Assembly: GCA_017476785.1 (NCBI GenBank)
Contig: JAFUZD010000039.1
Span: 1-40,624, forward strand
Length of the DNA stretch: 40,624 nucleotides
Source: Prevotella sp.
GTDB lineage: Bacteria; Bacteroidota; Bacteroidia; Bacteroidales; Bacteroidaceae
Direction: 5' to 3'
The position numbers were made by a program, and so were the translations under genes. A model generated the notes under the pieces. That model had not been told where the DNA came from. It did no database searches and saw only the letters and a list, made by a program, of their open reading frames with translations. Positions 9,083-17,109 of the stretch are shown in pieces (position 1 is the first letter of the stretch; each line of letters starts with the position of its first letter).

Positions 9083-9086
9083 CACT

Positions 9087-9917
9087 ATGATTACACATCC
9101 TATTGCAAAAATCAATCTCGGCCTCAACGTCGTCGGCCGCCGAGCTGACGGCTATCACGATCTGGAGACCGTGTTCTACCCTGTCCCGCTGTGCGACGCA
9201 CTGGAGGTATTCCCGATGGACAGCCGTTTTCCGTCTGAGGCTGACTGCGACCTCAAAGTGACCAACATCCCTGTCGAGGGCGACGAGCAGCGCAACCTCG
9301 TAGTGCGAGCCTACCATCTGCTGAAGACCGACTTCCCCCAGCTACCCCGTCTGCACGCCCATCTTTATAAAGGCATCCCCACACAGGCCGGTATGGGGGG
9401 TGGCAGCAGCGACTGCGCCTATATGCTGCGACTGCTCAACAGCCAGTTCGCCTTAGGGCTTTCGGACGAAGCGCTGATTCACTATGCGGCACGGCTGGGA
9501 GCCGACTGTCCTTTCTTCATTCTGAGCCAGCCAGCCTATGCCGAGGGTATCGGTGAGCGTTTGCAGCCCGTCAGTCTCGACCTCAGCGGATGGCACATTG
9601 CCATCGTCCGCCCCGACATTCCCGTCTCTACACGCGAAGCCTTCTCGCTCGTCAAGCCCCAGAAACCCGGGCGCAACTGCCGCGACATTGTGGCACAGCC
9701 TGTCGAGACGTGGCGCGACGCACTGGTCAACGACTTCGAGCAGAGCGTCTTCGCCTTACATCCCGAGATTGGAGCCATCAAGCAGCAGCTCTATGCACTC
9801 GGCGCCACGTATGCCGCGATGAGCGGTTCGGGCAGTGCCCTGTTCGGACTGTTCCGCCAACCCATTGACATCAGCAGCCATTTCCCCCAGCACTTCACAC
9901 GCTGCTTGGAACTATGA
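9087..9917 (+). CDS. ispE: 4-diphosphocytidyl-2-C-methyl-D-erythritol kinase
   Basis: This 276-residue protein is a GHMP kinase. Its N-terminus MITHPIAKINLGLNV and the following RADGYHDLETVFYPV match IspE. The ATP-binding glycine loop AGMGGGSSD lies at 101-109, and LGADCPFFI near 136-144 carries the catalytic Asp. The C-terminal MSGSGSALFGLF is the third GHMP motif. IspE phosphorylates CDP-methylerythritol in the MEP route to isoprenoid precursors. The start is fixed by the conserved N-terminus even though the -7 box is only 4 bases upstream. It is transcribed alone, diverging from dnaB, and is followed by two short repeats and a hairpin terminator region shared with galE. Confidence 0.97.
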   Translation: MITHPIAKINLGLNVVGRRADGYHDLETVFYPVPLCDALEVFPMDSRFPSEADCDLKVTNIPVEGDEQRNLVVRAYHLLKTDFPQLPRLHAHLYKGIPTQAGMGGGSSDCAYMLRLLNSQFALGLSDEALIHYAARLGADCPFFILSQPAYAEGIGERLQPVSLDLSGWHIAIVRPDIPVSTREAFSLVKPQKPGRNCRDIVAQPVETWRDALVNDFEQSVFALHPEIGAIKQQLYALGATYAAMSGSGSALFGLFRQPIDISSHFPQHFTRCLEL

Positions 9918-9971
9918 CTCTCCCACCAATCGGGTGACTAATTATTGTGACTCTCCCGCCAACCGAGTGAC
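9916..9971 (+). repeat. Two 23-bp imperfect direct repeats behind ispE
   Basis: Copies at 9916-9938 and 9949-9971 share 20 of 23 bases (GACTCTCCC-CCAA-CG-GTGAC). The first copy starts inside the ispE stop codon. Each copy has weak ends that can pair (ACTC with GAGT or GGGT). Function unknown. Confidence 0.7.
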
Positions 9972-9981
9972 CATAAAAACA

Positions 9982-10011
9982 ACAGGCTTCCGATTCGCAT
10001 CGGAAGCCTGT
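9982..10011 (-). terminator. Terminator hairpin for galE
   Basis: A perfect 13-bp stem (ACAGGCTTCCGAT with ATCGGAAGCCTGT) closes a TCGC loop. On the minus strand it is followed by TGTTTTTATGG, a U-rich tail, and it lies 62 bases past the galE stop. On the plus strand the tail is A/C-rich, so it should work mainly for galE. Confidence 0.8.
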
Positions 10012-10036
10012 AACAACACAAACACAAAATAAAACT

Positions 10037-10060
10037 CAGTCGTATTACCGACTGGCTTTT
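10037..10060 (+). terminator. Weak terminator hairpin behind ispE
   Basis: A 6-bp stem CAGTCG/CGACTG around the loop TATTAC is followed by GCTTTTTC on the plus strand, suiting ispE. The minus-strand side is also U-rich (GTTTTATTTTG), so it could act on both strands. Confidence 0.5.
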
Positions 10061-10073
10061 TCCTTTCCAAACC

Positions 10074-11111
10074 TTACTGGATACCGCGCTCGCGCAGTTT
10101 CTGCTGCCAGTTCCACGCCGACTTGAGCGTATCCTCGAGCGAGGTCTCTGCCTTCCAACCCAGCACGTTGTTGGCCTTATCCGGATTGGCCCACACCTGC
10201 TCAATATCGCCGGCACGCCGCGGCGCATACGTCCAGTTCAGCTTCACGCCCGTAGCTTTCTCAAAGGCATCTACAATCTCTTTGGTCGAAGCACCGCGCC
10301 CCGTACCGATGTTAAATACCTCCAGCTTGTCCGAGTCCGTGTCCAGCACGCGCGTCATTGCCTTCACGTGCGCCTTTGCCAGATCCACCACGTAGATATA
10401 GTCGCGGATGCAGGTGCCGTCGGGCGTGTTGTAGTCGTTGCCAAACACCTTCAGCTGCTCACGAATACCAATAGCCGTCTGTGTCACATAGGGAATCAGA
10501 TTCATCGGCACGCCATTGGGCAGCTCGCCGATGATGGCCGTCGGATGCGAGCCAATGGGGTTGAAGTAGCGCAGCAGGATTGCCTTAATCGGTGCACCAC
10601 TGTTAATGTCGTCGCGGATAATCTCCTCGTTAATCTGCTTCGTGTTGCCGTAAGGACTCTCGGCCGGCTTGATGGGTGCATCTTCCGTCACGGGCAGGTT
10701 CTCGGGGTCGGGCTGGCCGTACACCGTGCAGCTGCTGCTGAAAATGATGCCCTTCACATCGTACTTCGGCATCAGCTCCAACAGATTCACCAGACTGACG
10801 ATGTTGTTACGATAGTACAGCAGCGGCTTCTCTACGCTCTCGCCCACAGCTTTCGAGGCGGCAAAGTGGATGATGCCCTCAATGTCGGGATATTTCTGGA
10901 ACACGCGCTCCATTGCTCCCAAGTCGCAGCAGTCCACCTGCTCAAAAGCCGGGCGCACGCCCGTAATCTTCTCAATGCCGTCCACCACGTTGGCGTTGGA
11001 GTTCGACAGATTGTCCACTATTACTACATTGTAGCCTGCATTCTGCAGTTCCACGGTGGTGTGGCTTCCAATGAATCCCGTGCCACCCGTTACCAGTATT
11101 GTCTGTTTCAT
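10074..11111 (-). CDS. galE: UDP-glucose 4-epimerase
   Basis: This 345-residue protein is an extended short-chain dehydrogenase/reductase. It has the NAD-binding loop GGTGFIGSH (residues 9-17), the FSSSCTVYG stretch with the catalytic Ser near 126, and the Tyr-x3-Lys pair in SPYGNTK (Tyr154, Lys158). Its length and the segments YFNPIGSHP, IGELPNGVPMNLIPYV and DGTCIRDYIYVVDLA are typical GalE. It interconverts UDP-glucose and UDP-galactose for sugar catabolism and surface glycans. It is monocistronic, with its own -7 box at 11147-11154 and terminator at 9982-10011. A UDP-N-acetyl activity is possible but cannot be judged from sequence. Confidence 0.95.
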   Translation of the reverse strand: MKQTILVTGGTGFIGSHTTVELQNAGYNVVIVDNLSNSNANVVDGIEKITGVRPAFEQVDCCDLGAMERVFQKYPDIEGIIHFAASKAVGESVEKPLLYYRNNIVSLVNLLELMPKYDVKGIIFSSSCTVYGQPDPENLPVTEDAPIKPAESPYGNTKQINEEIIRDDINSGAPIKAILLRYFNPIGSHPTAIIGELPNGVPMNLIPYVTQTAIGIREQLKVFGNDYNTPDGTCIRDYIYVVDLAKAHVKAMTRVLDTDSDKLEVFNIGTGRGASTKEIVDAFEKATGVKLNWTYAPRRAGDIEQVWANPDKANNVLGWKAETSLEDTLKSAWNWQQKLRERGIQ

Positions 11112-11146
11112 CTGTATGATATTTGATTGTTTTGGCTTTCTGCCTA

Positions 11147-11154
11147 CAAAATTA
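11147..11154 (-). promoter_or_regulatory. -7 promoter box for galE
   Basis: Minus-strand TAATTTTG fits TAnnTTTG and ends 35 bases upstream of the galE start. No convincing -33 element was found. Confidence 0.6.
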
Positions 11155-11225
11155 CAAAGAAAATCTCAGAAAGCCATACTTTTCTGACAAGAATCATCCA
11201 AAAACAACCGGCAAGCCAACAAACT

Positions 11226-11267
11226 AAAATCAGGGTGCTATGCTTTCGAGCATAGCACCCTGATTTT
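11226..11267 (-). terminator. Strong hairpin terminator of the rnf operon
   Basis: A 19-bp perfect stem (arms 11226-11244 and 11249-11267) closes a TTCG tetraloop. T-runs flank it on both strands. It starts 59 bases beyond the rnfA stop and should end the rnf transcript; it could also block transcription coming from the galE side. Confidence 0.9.
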
Positions 11268-11326
11268 TTACTATAAGGCTCTTCACCGCTTTTCTCAAGC
11301 GAAGAGCACTCAGAAACAGCGACACG

Positions 11327-11929
11327 TCAATCCAGTCCGAAAAGGGTGCGCAGGCCACCGTCGACTCCCGAGAAGCCCATAAAGGCAAGACTGAGCAGGC
11401 CAGCCGTGACGAGCACGATAGCCATTCCCTGCATACCGCGGGGCACACGAACCAGCGACAGCTGCTCGCGCAGTCCGGCAAAGACCGTCAGTGCCAGACC
11501 GAAGCCCAGTGCCGTAGAGAAGGCGTAGACGATGGACTGAAGTAGCGAGTAGTCCTTCTGAATGACGAGGATAGCCACGCCAAGCACGGCACAGTTGGTG
11601 GTGATGAGCGGCAGGAAGATGCCCAGTGCCTGATAAAGGGCGGGCGACACCTTCTTGAGCACAATCTCAACCATCTGCACAAGGGCAGCGATGACGAGGA
11701 TGAAGGCGATGGTCTGCAGATACTGCAGGCCGAAGGCATCAAGCACATAGCGCTGGATGAGCCACGTGGCGATGGTGGCCAGCGTGAGCACAAAGGCCAC
11801 GGCAGCCGACATTCCGAGCGAGGTGTCGATCTTCTTAGAAACGCCGAGGAAAGGGCAGATGCCGAGGAACTGCGACAGAATGATATTGTTGACAAATATC
11901 GCGCTGATGAAAATCAATACGTATTCCAT
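11327..11929 (-). CDS. rnfA: Electron transport complex subunit RnfA
   Basis: This 200-residue, very hydrophobic protein has six predicted membrane segments. Its opening MEYVLIFISAIFVNNIILSQ is typical RnfA/NqrE, followed by LGICPFLGVSKKIDTSLGM. LPLITTNCAVLGVAIL near 108-123 is the partly buried Cys-containing segment that helps hold the intramembrane iron-sulfur centre shared with RnfE. RnfA and RnfE form the core through which electrons cross the cytoplasmic membrane. It is the last gene of the operon; the gap from rnfE is only 4 bases, and the terminator hairpin lies just downstream. The identification is secure because all partner subunits are adjacent. Confidence 0.97.
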   Translation of the reverse strand: MEYVLIFISAIFVNNIILSQFLGICPFLGVSKKIDTSLGMSAAVAFVLTLATIATWLIQRYVLDAFGLQYLQTIAFILVIAALVQMVEIVLKKVSPALYQALGIFLPLITTNCAVLGVAILVIQKDYSLLQSIVYAFSTALGFGLALTVFAGLREQLSLVRVPRGMQGMAIVLVTAGLLSLAFMGFSGVDGGLRTLFGLD

Positions 11930-11933
11930 ATTC

Positions 11934-12515
11934 TTAACTCCTTATTTTATTAATAACCGCCACGAGGAAGCCCAGTGTAATGAAGGCACCCGGAGGCAAC
12001 ACGAAAAGCAGGATGTTATAAGTCTCGGAGAGCAGCGGCAGGCCGAAGACGGAACCCGAGCCGAGCAGCTCGCGGCAGATGCCGAGGAGCGTCAGACCGA
12101 GGGTAAAGCCAAGACCGATACCGATACCGTCGAAGAGCGAAGCCACGGGACTGTTCTTGGCAGCAAAGGCCTCGGCACGTCCGAGGATGATGCAGTTGAC
12201 CACAATCAGAGGGATGAAGAGTCCGAGAGCTGCGTCGATATCGGGCAGGAAAGCTTTGATAACGAGCTGCAAGATGGTGACAAAGGCGGCAATGACGACG
12301 ATGAAGACCGGGATGCGCACTTTATCGGGCGTCAGATTCTTCAGTAGCGAGATGACCACGTTGGTGCAGATGAGTACAGCCATCGTGGCCAGTCCCATCG
12401 AGAGGCCATTGAGCGCCGAGGTGGTGGTGGCCAGCGTGGGACACATTCCGAGCATCAGGACGAACGTGGGGTTCTCCTTTACGATGCCGTTCTTGATGAT
12501 GCTGATATAGTTCAT
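11934..12515 (-). CDS. rnfE: Electron transport complex subunit RnfE
   Basis: This 193-residue membrane protein is homologous in layout to RnfA, with about six hydrophobic helices. It starts MNYISIIKNGIVKENPTFVL, the family-typical opening, followed by LGMCPTLATTTSALNGLSMG. IPLIVVNCIILGRAEAFA near 106-123 matches the RnfE/NqrD Cys segment. With RnfA it builds the membrane core of the ferredoxin:NAD+ oxidoreductase. It sits between rnfG (42-base gap) and rnfA (4-base gap). RnfE and RnfA are distinguished by the GRAEAFA motif and by position. Confidence 0.97.
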   Translation of the reverse strand: MNYISIIKNGIVKENPTFVLMLGMCPTLATTTSALNGLSMGLATMAVLICTNVVISLLKNLTPDKVRIPVFIVVIAAFVTILQLVIKAFLPDIDAALGLFIPLIVVNCIILGRAEAFAAKNSPVASLFDGIGIGLGFTLGLTLLGICRELLGSGSVFGLPLLSETYNILLFVLPPGAFITLGFLVAVINKIRS

Positions 12516-12557
12516 TTCTTTGGATTTTAGAATTTAAAGTTCAGAGCGTACACTGTC

Positions 12558-13178
12558 TCACTTCTTCTGTTCAGTGGCGCCACTCTCGCCATTGACGGCG
12601 GGATGGTAGAGAGCATTGTAAGCATTGTTGACAGCCAAGAGGAAAGCGCGGCTGGTAATGGTCGATGCCGTGATGGCATCCACCTGACCGCCGTCTTTAC
12701 TAACGACGAGAGGCTCGGCGGGGTTCTTGCCGATGATGTCGCCCTTCTCGCCTTGCTGGAACCACTTGTCGGCCTTAGCCCCCAATCCCGGGGTTTCGGC
12801 GTGCTCCAGCAACGTATAGCCGAGGATATTGCCTTCGGTATTAAAACCCACCAGCACTTTCAGGTCGCCGCCAAAACCGCCCGTGGTACTCTCCACGGCA
12901 GCTCCGAGGTTGTTTTGCTGGGCATCCTGCACCTGATAGATGACATAGACCAGTTCCTTTCCTTTGGCATCGGTCTGTCGGACGGTGTCAGTCTTAGCAA
13001 TGACCAGTTGGTCTACACCCATCACCGACTTGATGCCGTCGCTGAGGGCTTTCTCTTTCTGCGCGCTGATAGGGCCGCTGGTCAGATGGTTCACATAGGC
13101 CAGCACACCGCCCATCACTACCGTGACGGCCGTCAGCACGAGTACCATATTCTGCAATGATGATTCTAACTTCTTCAT
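12558..13178 (-). CDS. rnfG: Electron transport complex subunit RnfG (FMN-binding)
   Basis: This 206-residue protein has one N-terminal membrane anchor (about residues 10-30) and a periplasmic FMN-binding domain. LLEHAETPGLGAKAD near 124-138 is the hallmark of the domain. The flavinylation motif near 170-180 reads DAITASTITSRAF; the attachment Thr is kept, but the preceding residues differ from the common S-G-A-T form. FMN on this subunit passes electrons within the Rnf complex. The C-terminus is polar (GESGATEQKK), and the SGAT there is probably coincidental. It lies between rnfD (15-base gap) and rnfE, in the usual order. Confidence 0.95.
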   Translation of the reverse strand: MKKLESSLQNMVLVLTAVTVVMGGVLAYVNHLTSGPISAQKEKALSDGIKSVMGVDQLVIAKTDTVRQTDAKGKELVYVIYQVQDAQQNNLGAAVESTTGGFGGDLKVLVGFNTEGNILGYTLLEHAETPGLGAKADKWFQQGEKGDIIGKNPAEPLVVSKDGGQVDAITASTITSRAFLLAVNNAYNALYHPAVNGESGATEQKK

Positions 13179-13193
13179 ATAGCCATTTCTCCT

Positions 13194-14198
13194 TTACTGT
13201 TGTTTTGCCGGCACTTCGCCGAAGCGCTTGGGTTTCACATAATTATTAATCAGCGGCGTGAAAGCATTCATAATGAGAATGGCAAACGACATTCCCTCAG
13301 GGTAGCTGCCCCAGTTGCGGATAACTACCGTAAGGACACCGATGGCCACGCCATAGATAAGCTGGCCGCGCGCCGTCATCGGCGAGGTGACATAGTCGGT
13401 AGCCATAAAGATAGCACCCAGCATCAGACCGCCGCTCAGTATCTCGGCCACGGGGTCGGCATAGACGGGACTGGCCAGATGGAGCAGTCCGCTGAAGACG
13501 AAGACCGTAGCGATGATGCTCACGGGAATATGCCACGTGATGATTTTCTTCCACAGCATATAGGCGAGGCCCAGCAACAGAGCCAGTGCACAGAGCTCGC
13601 CGATGGTACCGGCACCGCCTGCCGTATGGCTACCCAGCAGCAGTGAGAGCGAGTCGGGCAGCTGGTCGAGCACCCCGGGATCGCCGCTCTTGATGGCCAG
13701 CTTCATAATAGACAGCGGCGTGGCGCCCGTCTCGGTATCGAGATACTGGCTCCACTGCCCTACCTTTGGCCAAGAGGTCATCTGGGCAGGGAAGCTGACC
13801 AGCAGGACGCAACGGCCTACCAGTGCCGGATTGAAGGGATTGCAGCCCAGTCCGCCGAAGGTCATCTTGCCCACGCCGATGGCAAACAGGGCACCGATGA
13901 TGATAATCCATATAGGAAGATTGGACGGAAGGTTGAAACCGAGCAGCAAGCCGGTGAGCGCAGCAGAACCGTCGCAGATGGTAGACTGCTGGCGCTTGAG
14001 GATAAACTTGGTAATGGCCCACTCAAAAAAGACGCAGGCTATAACGCTCGTGGCACAGACAATGGCCGAACCGAGGCCAAAGTAGTAGAACGAGACGAGG
14101 AGCGCCGGAACGAGGGCGAAGATGACGCCATACATATTGCGCTCTACGGTGTCGGTTCCGTGTGCGTGGGGCGATAATGAAACTATTAACTTACTCAT
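13194..14198 (-). CDS. rnfD: Electron transport complex subunit RnfD
   Basis: This 334-residue polytopic membrane protein has about nine or ten hydrophobic helices and the family opening LIVSLSPHAHGTDTVERNMY. The covalent FMN motif is visible as ETGATPLS, with the attachment Thr at residue 160. GGLGCNPFNPALVGR near 115-129 and MATDYVTSPMTARGQLIYG near 265-283 are further RnfD/NqrB signatures. The subunit carries a flavin on the outer face of the membrane and forms part of the ion path. It lies in the order C-D-G-E-A, 34 bases after rnfC and 15 bases before rnfG. Confidence 0.97.
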   Translation of the reverse strand: MSKLIVSLSPHAHGTDTVERNMYGVIFALVPALLVSFYYFGLGSAIVCATSVIACVFFEWAITKFILKRQQSTICDGSAALTGLLLGFNLPSNLPIWIIIIGALFAIGVGKMTFGGLGCNPFNPALVGRCVLLVSFPAQMTSWPKVGQWSQYLDTETGATPLSIMKLAIKSGDPGVLDQLPDSLSLLLGSHTAGGAGTIGELCALALLLGLAYMLWKKIITWHIPVSIIATVFVFSGLLHLASPVYADPVAEILSGGLMLGAIFMATDYVTSPMTARGQLIYGVAIGVLTVVIRNWGSYPEGMSFAILIMNAFTPLINNYVKPKRFGEVPAKQQ

Positions 14199-14232
14199 TT
14201 TCTGATTATTTCCTTTTTACGTTTTTACCCTT

Positions 14233-15585
14233 TTACTTTTTGGCCGCCCGGCCACGGATGATACCCATCACGGTCGACTTGCCCTGACGGATGTTGTCGA
14301 GCAGCGGGCGATGGGCCGGGCACGTGAACTGGCACGAACCGCACTCAATGCACGAGGTGATGTCGTCGGCCTCGGCCTTCTCCCAGTTGTGCAACGAAGA
14401 GACGGTGGCCAGCAGATAGGGCTCCAATCCCATCGGGCAGGCACTGACGCACTTGGCACAGCGGATGCAGGGCTGCGGCTCACGCCGACGGGCCTCGTCG
14501 CCACTGATGATGGTGACGGAGTTGGTACCCTTGCAGATAGGCACATCGACACTGGTCAGTGCCTTTCCCATCATCGGGCCGCCAGCCAGCAACTTGTTGT
14601 CGCCCTCAGGCAGTCCGCCGCAAGCCTCAATCAAATCGCTCATCGGGGTACCCATACGTACGAGGAAGTTGCCCGGATGAGCCAGACGCTTGCCCGTCAC
14701 CGTGGTATAGCGTTCGAACAGCGGCTTGCGCTTCATCACAGCCTCGTAGACGGCATAGGCCGTTCCTACATTCTGCACGATGGCACCCACGTTGACCGGA
14801 ATGGCCGGCGGTGCCGGTACTTGTCTATGGATGACGGCATCGACCAGCTGTTTCTCGCCTCCCTGCGGGTAGCGCTGCTTCAGCGGGACTATCTCTATGC
14901 GGTCGTCGTTCTTGGTCTTTTCGATGAACAGGTCGATGGCCGCCATCTTGTTGGTCTCGATGCCGATGTAGCCGCGCGTCACCTTTGCTGCCTTCATCAG
15001 CAGGTCAAGTCCCACGAGAATCTCGTCGGCGTGCTCCATCATCAGCCGATAGTCGGCCGTGATATAGGGCTCGCACTCCACGGCATTGATGATGACACAC
15101 TCGGCTTTGGCCGTCGGCGGCGGGCACAACTTAATAAAGGTGGGGAATCCGGCACCACCCATACCCGTGACACCAGCCACTTTGATGCGCTCCACACTCT
15201 CCTCGGGCGTCAGCTCGGGATGCGCTTCCAGCGTCTCCAGCTTGTCAGAGCGGTCGATGCTCTCTTCCCACTCGTCGCCTTCGACGTTGATGATAATCAC
15301 CGGCTTGCGATAGCCCGTGGCATCAACGGCCGTATCGACTTTGAAAACAGTTCCCGACACCGACGAGTAGATGGGGGCCGACACGAATCCGCCGGCTTCA
15401 GCTATGAGCGTGCCCACCTTCACCTTATCGCCCTTCTTCACCACCGGCTTGGCCGGAGCACCGATGTGCTGCGAAAGAGGGAACGTGGCCTGCTTGGGAA
15501 GGGCAGCCACCTGAGTGGGCACTTCGTGGGTCAGCTTATTCTCTTCGGGGTGTACACCGCCTATACTAAATGTCCTGATGTTCAT
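14233..15585 (-). CDS. rnfC: Electron transport complex subunit RnfC
   Basis: This 450-residue soluble subunit is expected on the inner membrane face. It has a biotinyl-like N-terminal fold, then a Rossmann-type NADH/FMN-binding region including GMGGAGFPTFIKL (near 140-152) and NAVECEPYITADYRL, and an SLBB segment. Two [4Fe-4S] clusters are shown by CIRCAKCVSACP (373-384) and CIECGSCQFTCP (412-423). RnfC is the NAD+-reducing entry or exit subunit. It overlaps the end of rnfB by 4 bases (ATGA), so translation is coupled. The C-terminus is short and basic, without the long repeats found in enterobacterial RnfC. Confidence 0.97.
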   Translation of the reverse strand: MNIRTFSIGGVHPEENKLTHEVPTQVAALPKQATFPLSQHIGAPAKPVVKKGDKVKVGTLIAEAGGFVSAPIYSSVSGTVFKVDTAVDATGYRKPVIIINVEGDEWEESIDRSDKLETLEAHPELTPEESVERIKVAGVTGMGGAGFPTFIKLCPPPTAKAECVIINAVECEPYITADYRLMMEHADEILVGLDLLMKAAKVTRGYIGIETNKMAAIDLFIEKTKNDDRIEIVPLKQRYPQGGEKQLVDAVIHRQVPAPPAIPVNVGAIVQNVGTAYAVYEAVMKRKPLFERYTTVTGKRLAHPGNFLVRMGTPMSDLIEACGGLPEGDNKLLAGGPMMGKALTSVDVPICKGTNSVTIISGDEARRREPQPCIRCAKCVSACPMGLEPYLLATVSSLHNWEKAEADDITSCIECGSCQFTCPAHRPLLDNIRQGKSTVMGIIRGRAAKK

Positions 15586-16502
15586 ACGTTGTCCTCCTTT
15601 TCTTTTACAGGTGTTACGGGTGCGGCAGGCTGCGGGGCAGGTGCTGCGGCGGGCTGCTCAACGGGTTTGGGCTTGGGAGCCGGGAAGTTGAGCGCGTGAA
15701 TGGCTTTCGTGGGGCACGCCTCTACGCACTTGCGGCAGAGACGGCACTTGTTGAAGTCGATGTACGACACGTTGTTCTCTATCGTAATGGCCTCGAACTT
15801 GCACTCCTTCACGCACTTACCGCAACCGATGCAGGCAGCCTTGCAGGCCTTCATCGCCACAGGTCCCTTATCCTTATTGACACAGCTGACGTAGATGCGG
15901 CGGTTCTTGGGGCCTTTCTTGCGCAACTCGATGATGCCACGCGGACAGGCCTTCACACAGGCACCGCACGACGTACACTTCTCGTCGTCGACCTCGGCAA
16001 TGCCCGTCTCGGGATTGATGCGGATGGCGTCAAACTGACAAGCCTCCACACAGTCTCCACAACCCAGACAGCCGAAGCCACAGCCCGTCTCGCCGGCACC
16101 GCAAGCGTGCATCGCCGCACACGTGCGCAGACCGGAATACTCTGCAATCTTGGGACGCACAGCACACGTTCCGTTACATCTCACTACGGCCACCTTCGGT
16201 TCGCCATTGGCAATCGCCATTCCCAACAGGTCGGCCACTTGTCCCATCACTGCCTGACCGCCCACCGGGCACATCAGTCCGTCGAGGCTACCAGCATCGG
16301 CACCCTTAACCAGAGCGTCGGCCAGACCGCCACATCCGGCAAAACCGCAACCGCCACAGTTGGCACCGGGCAGCACTGCAGTCACCTCGCCGATACGAGG
16401 GTCTTCGTAGACAGCGAATTTCTTGGAACAAGCATACAGCACGATAGCTGCCAACAGTCCGATGGCACCCAGCACTGCAACTGCAATCAAAATGAAATTC
16501 AT
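15582..16502 (-). CDS. rnfB: Electron transport complex subunit RnfB (ferredoxin-like)
   Basis: This 306-residue protein begins with a single membrane helix (residues 1-24). A 4Fe-4S domain follows with Cys49, Cys52, Cys57 and Cys78 (GANCGGCGFAGCGG ... LMCPV). Further clusters are seen in CGFGCLGCGDCVEACQ, CTSCGACVKACP, CIGCGKCVKECK and CRLCRKCVEACP, so it carries many clusters, as expected for RnfB. The last 35 residues are a Pro/Ala-rich tail, perhaps disordered. RnfB takes electrons from reduced ferredoxin and passes them into the complex. It is the first rnf structural gene, 43 bases after the rseC-like gene, and overlaps rnfC by 4 bases. Confidence 0.97.
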   Translation of the reverse strand: MNFILIAVAVLGAIGLLAAIVLYACSKKFAVYEDPRIGEVTAVLPGANCGGCGFAGCGGLADALVKGADAGSLDGLMCPVGGQAVMGQVADLLGMAIANGEPKVAVVRCNGTCAVRPKIAEYSGLRTCAAMHACGAGETGCGFGCLGCGDCVEACQFDAIRINPETGIAEVDDEKCTSCGACVKACPRGIIELRKKGPKNRRIYVSCVNKDKGPVAMKACKAACIGCGKCVKECKFEAITIENNVSYIDFNKCRLCRKCVEACPTKAIHALNFPAPKPKPVEQPAAAPAPQPAAPVTPVKEKEDNV

Positions 16503-16545
16503 AGTTCTTTGTTTATTTTTATTTGTTTTAGCTTATTTTTTCTCA

Positions 16546-16962
16546 TTATGCTTCTATCGAGAAAGCCAGCCGCTGGCGCAGACGCTCGCGAAACAGCCAT
16601 ACCACCCCGTAATAGGGCAACAGGGCCAAGATGCCTGCCAAGGCAGCCCATCCCTCGTTGCCGGTGAGCGTCAGCACTGCAAACAGCACGCCAACCATCA
16701 CGACGAAAGGCAGGCCGAAGGCTATCAGTAGTGCGTTAGAAGCTGTCTGCCGGGAGGCGGTAACCGTCACGCTGTCACCTACTTTCAGCCGTTGGCTATT
16801 GCGTTCGTTATAGATATCGACGAGCTTTTCTTTCTTCTCTGCCGCACTGCAATGCGAAGCCACTTGGCACGCAGCACACGCAGCCGTCTGGACGATGCGC
16901 ACGCGAACGCGCCCGTCTTCGATGCTGTCAACGATTCCTGTGTGCTTGATTTTGTTATTCAC
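16546..16962 (-). CDS. RseC/SoxR-reducing-system family protein
   Basis: This 138-residue protein starts at a GTG codon at 16962; no ATG lies between it and the promoter. The N-terminal soluble part has a Cys cluster, AACAACQVASHC (near 28-39), followed by KVGDSVTV, typical of the RseC family. Two hydrophobic membrane segments follow (about 75-95 and 100-120). RseC-like proteins are linked to Rnf-type electron transport complexes, possibly in assembly or as a redox link. This gene leads the rnf operon, 43 bases before rnfB, supporting that role. The exact molecular job is inference. Confidence 0.9.
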   Translation of the reverse strand: MNNKIKHTGIVDSIEDGRVRVRIVQTAACAACQVASHCSAAEKKEKLVDIYNERNSQRLKVGDSVTVTASRQTASNALLIAFGLPFVVMVGVLFAVLTLTGNEGWAALAGILALLPYYGVVWLFRERLRQRLAFSIEA

Positions 16963-16991
16963 GTCGGTTTGCTATCTCGGCTTTACAATTG

Positions 16992-17023
16992 CAAAAATAG
17001 CACTATCTTTCCGAATAAACAAA
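16992..17023 (-). promoter_or_regulatory. Promoter of the rseC-rnf operon
   Basis: On the minus strand, -33 TTTG (17020-17023) and -7 TATTTTTG (16992-16999) are separated by 20 bases, an excellent fit to the Bacteroidetes consensus. The -7 box ends 29 bases before the GTG start. Confidence 0.8.
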
Positions 17024-17086
17024 CGAAAAACCGAATATTTTAGAAAATTATTCGTAATCGTTTGCAACATTTCAAATTCTTTTTTA

Positions 17087-17094
17087 TACTTTTG
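17087..17094 (+). promoter_or_regulatory. -7 promoter box for the acidic protein gene
   Basis: TACTTTTG fits TAnnTTTG, with a possible -33 TTTG at 17061-17064 (22-base spacer). The start codon at 17110 lies 15 bases downstream. It is arranged back to back with the rnf promoter. Confidence 0.65.
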
Positions 17095-17109
17095 TATCGG
17101 ATAAAACAA

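Noticed and set aside
9015-9317. 101-residue upstream extension of the dnaB frame
   Set aside because: It runs through the dnaB promoter and antisense to the ispE start; the normal DnaB N-terminus is at 9014.
14311-16667. Long plus-strand frames opposite rnfB and rnfC
   Set aside because: They are shadows of strongly coding Cys-rich minus-strand genes and have no protein-family features.
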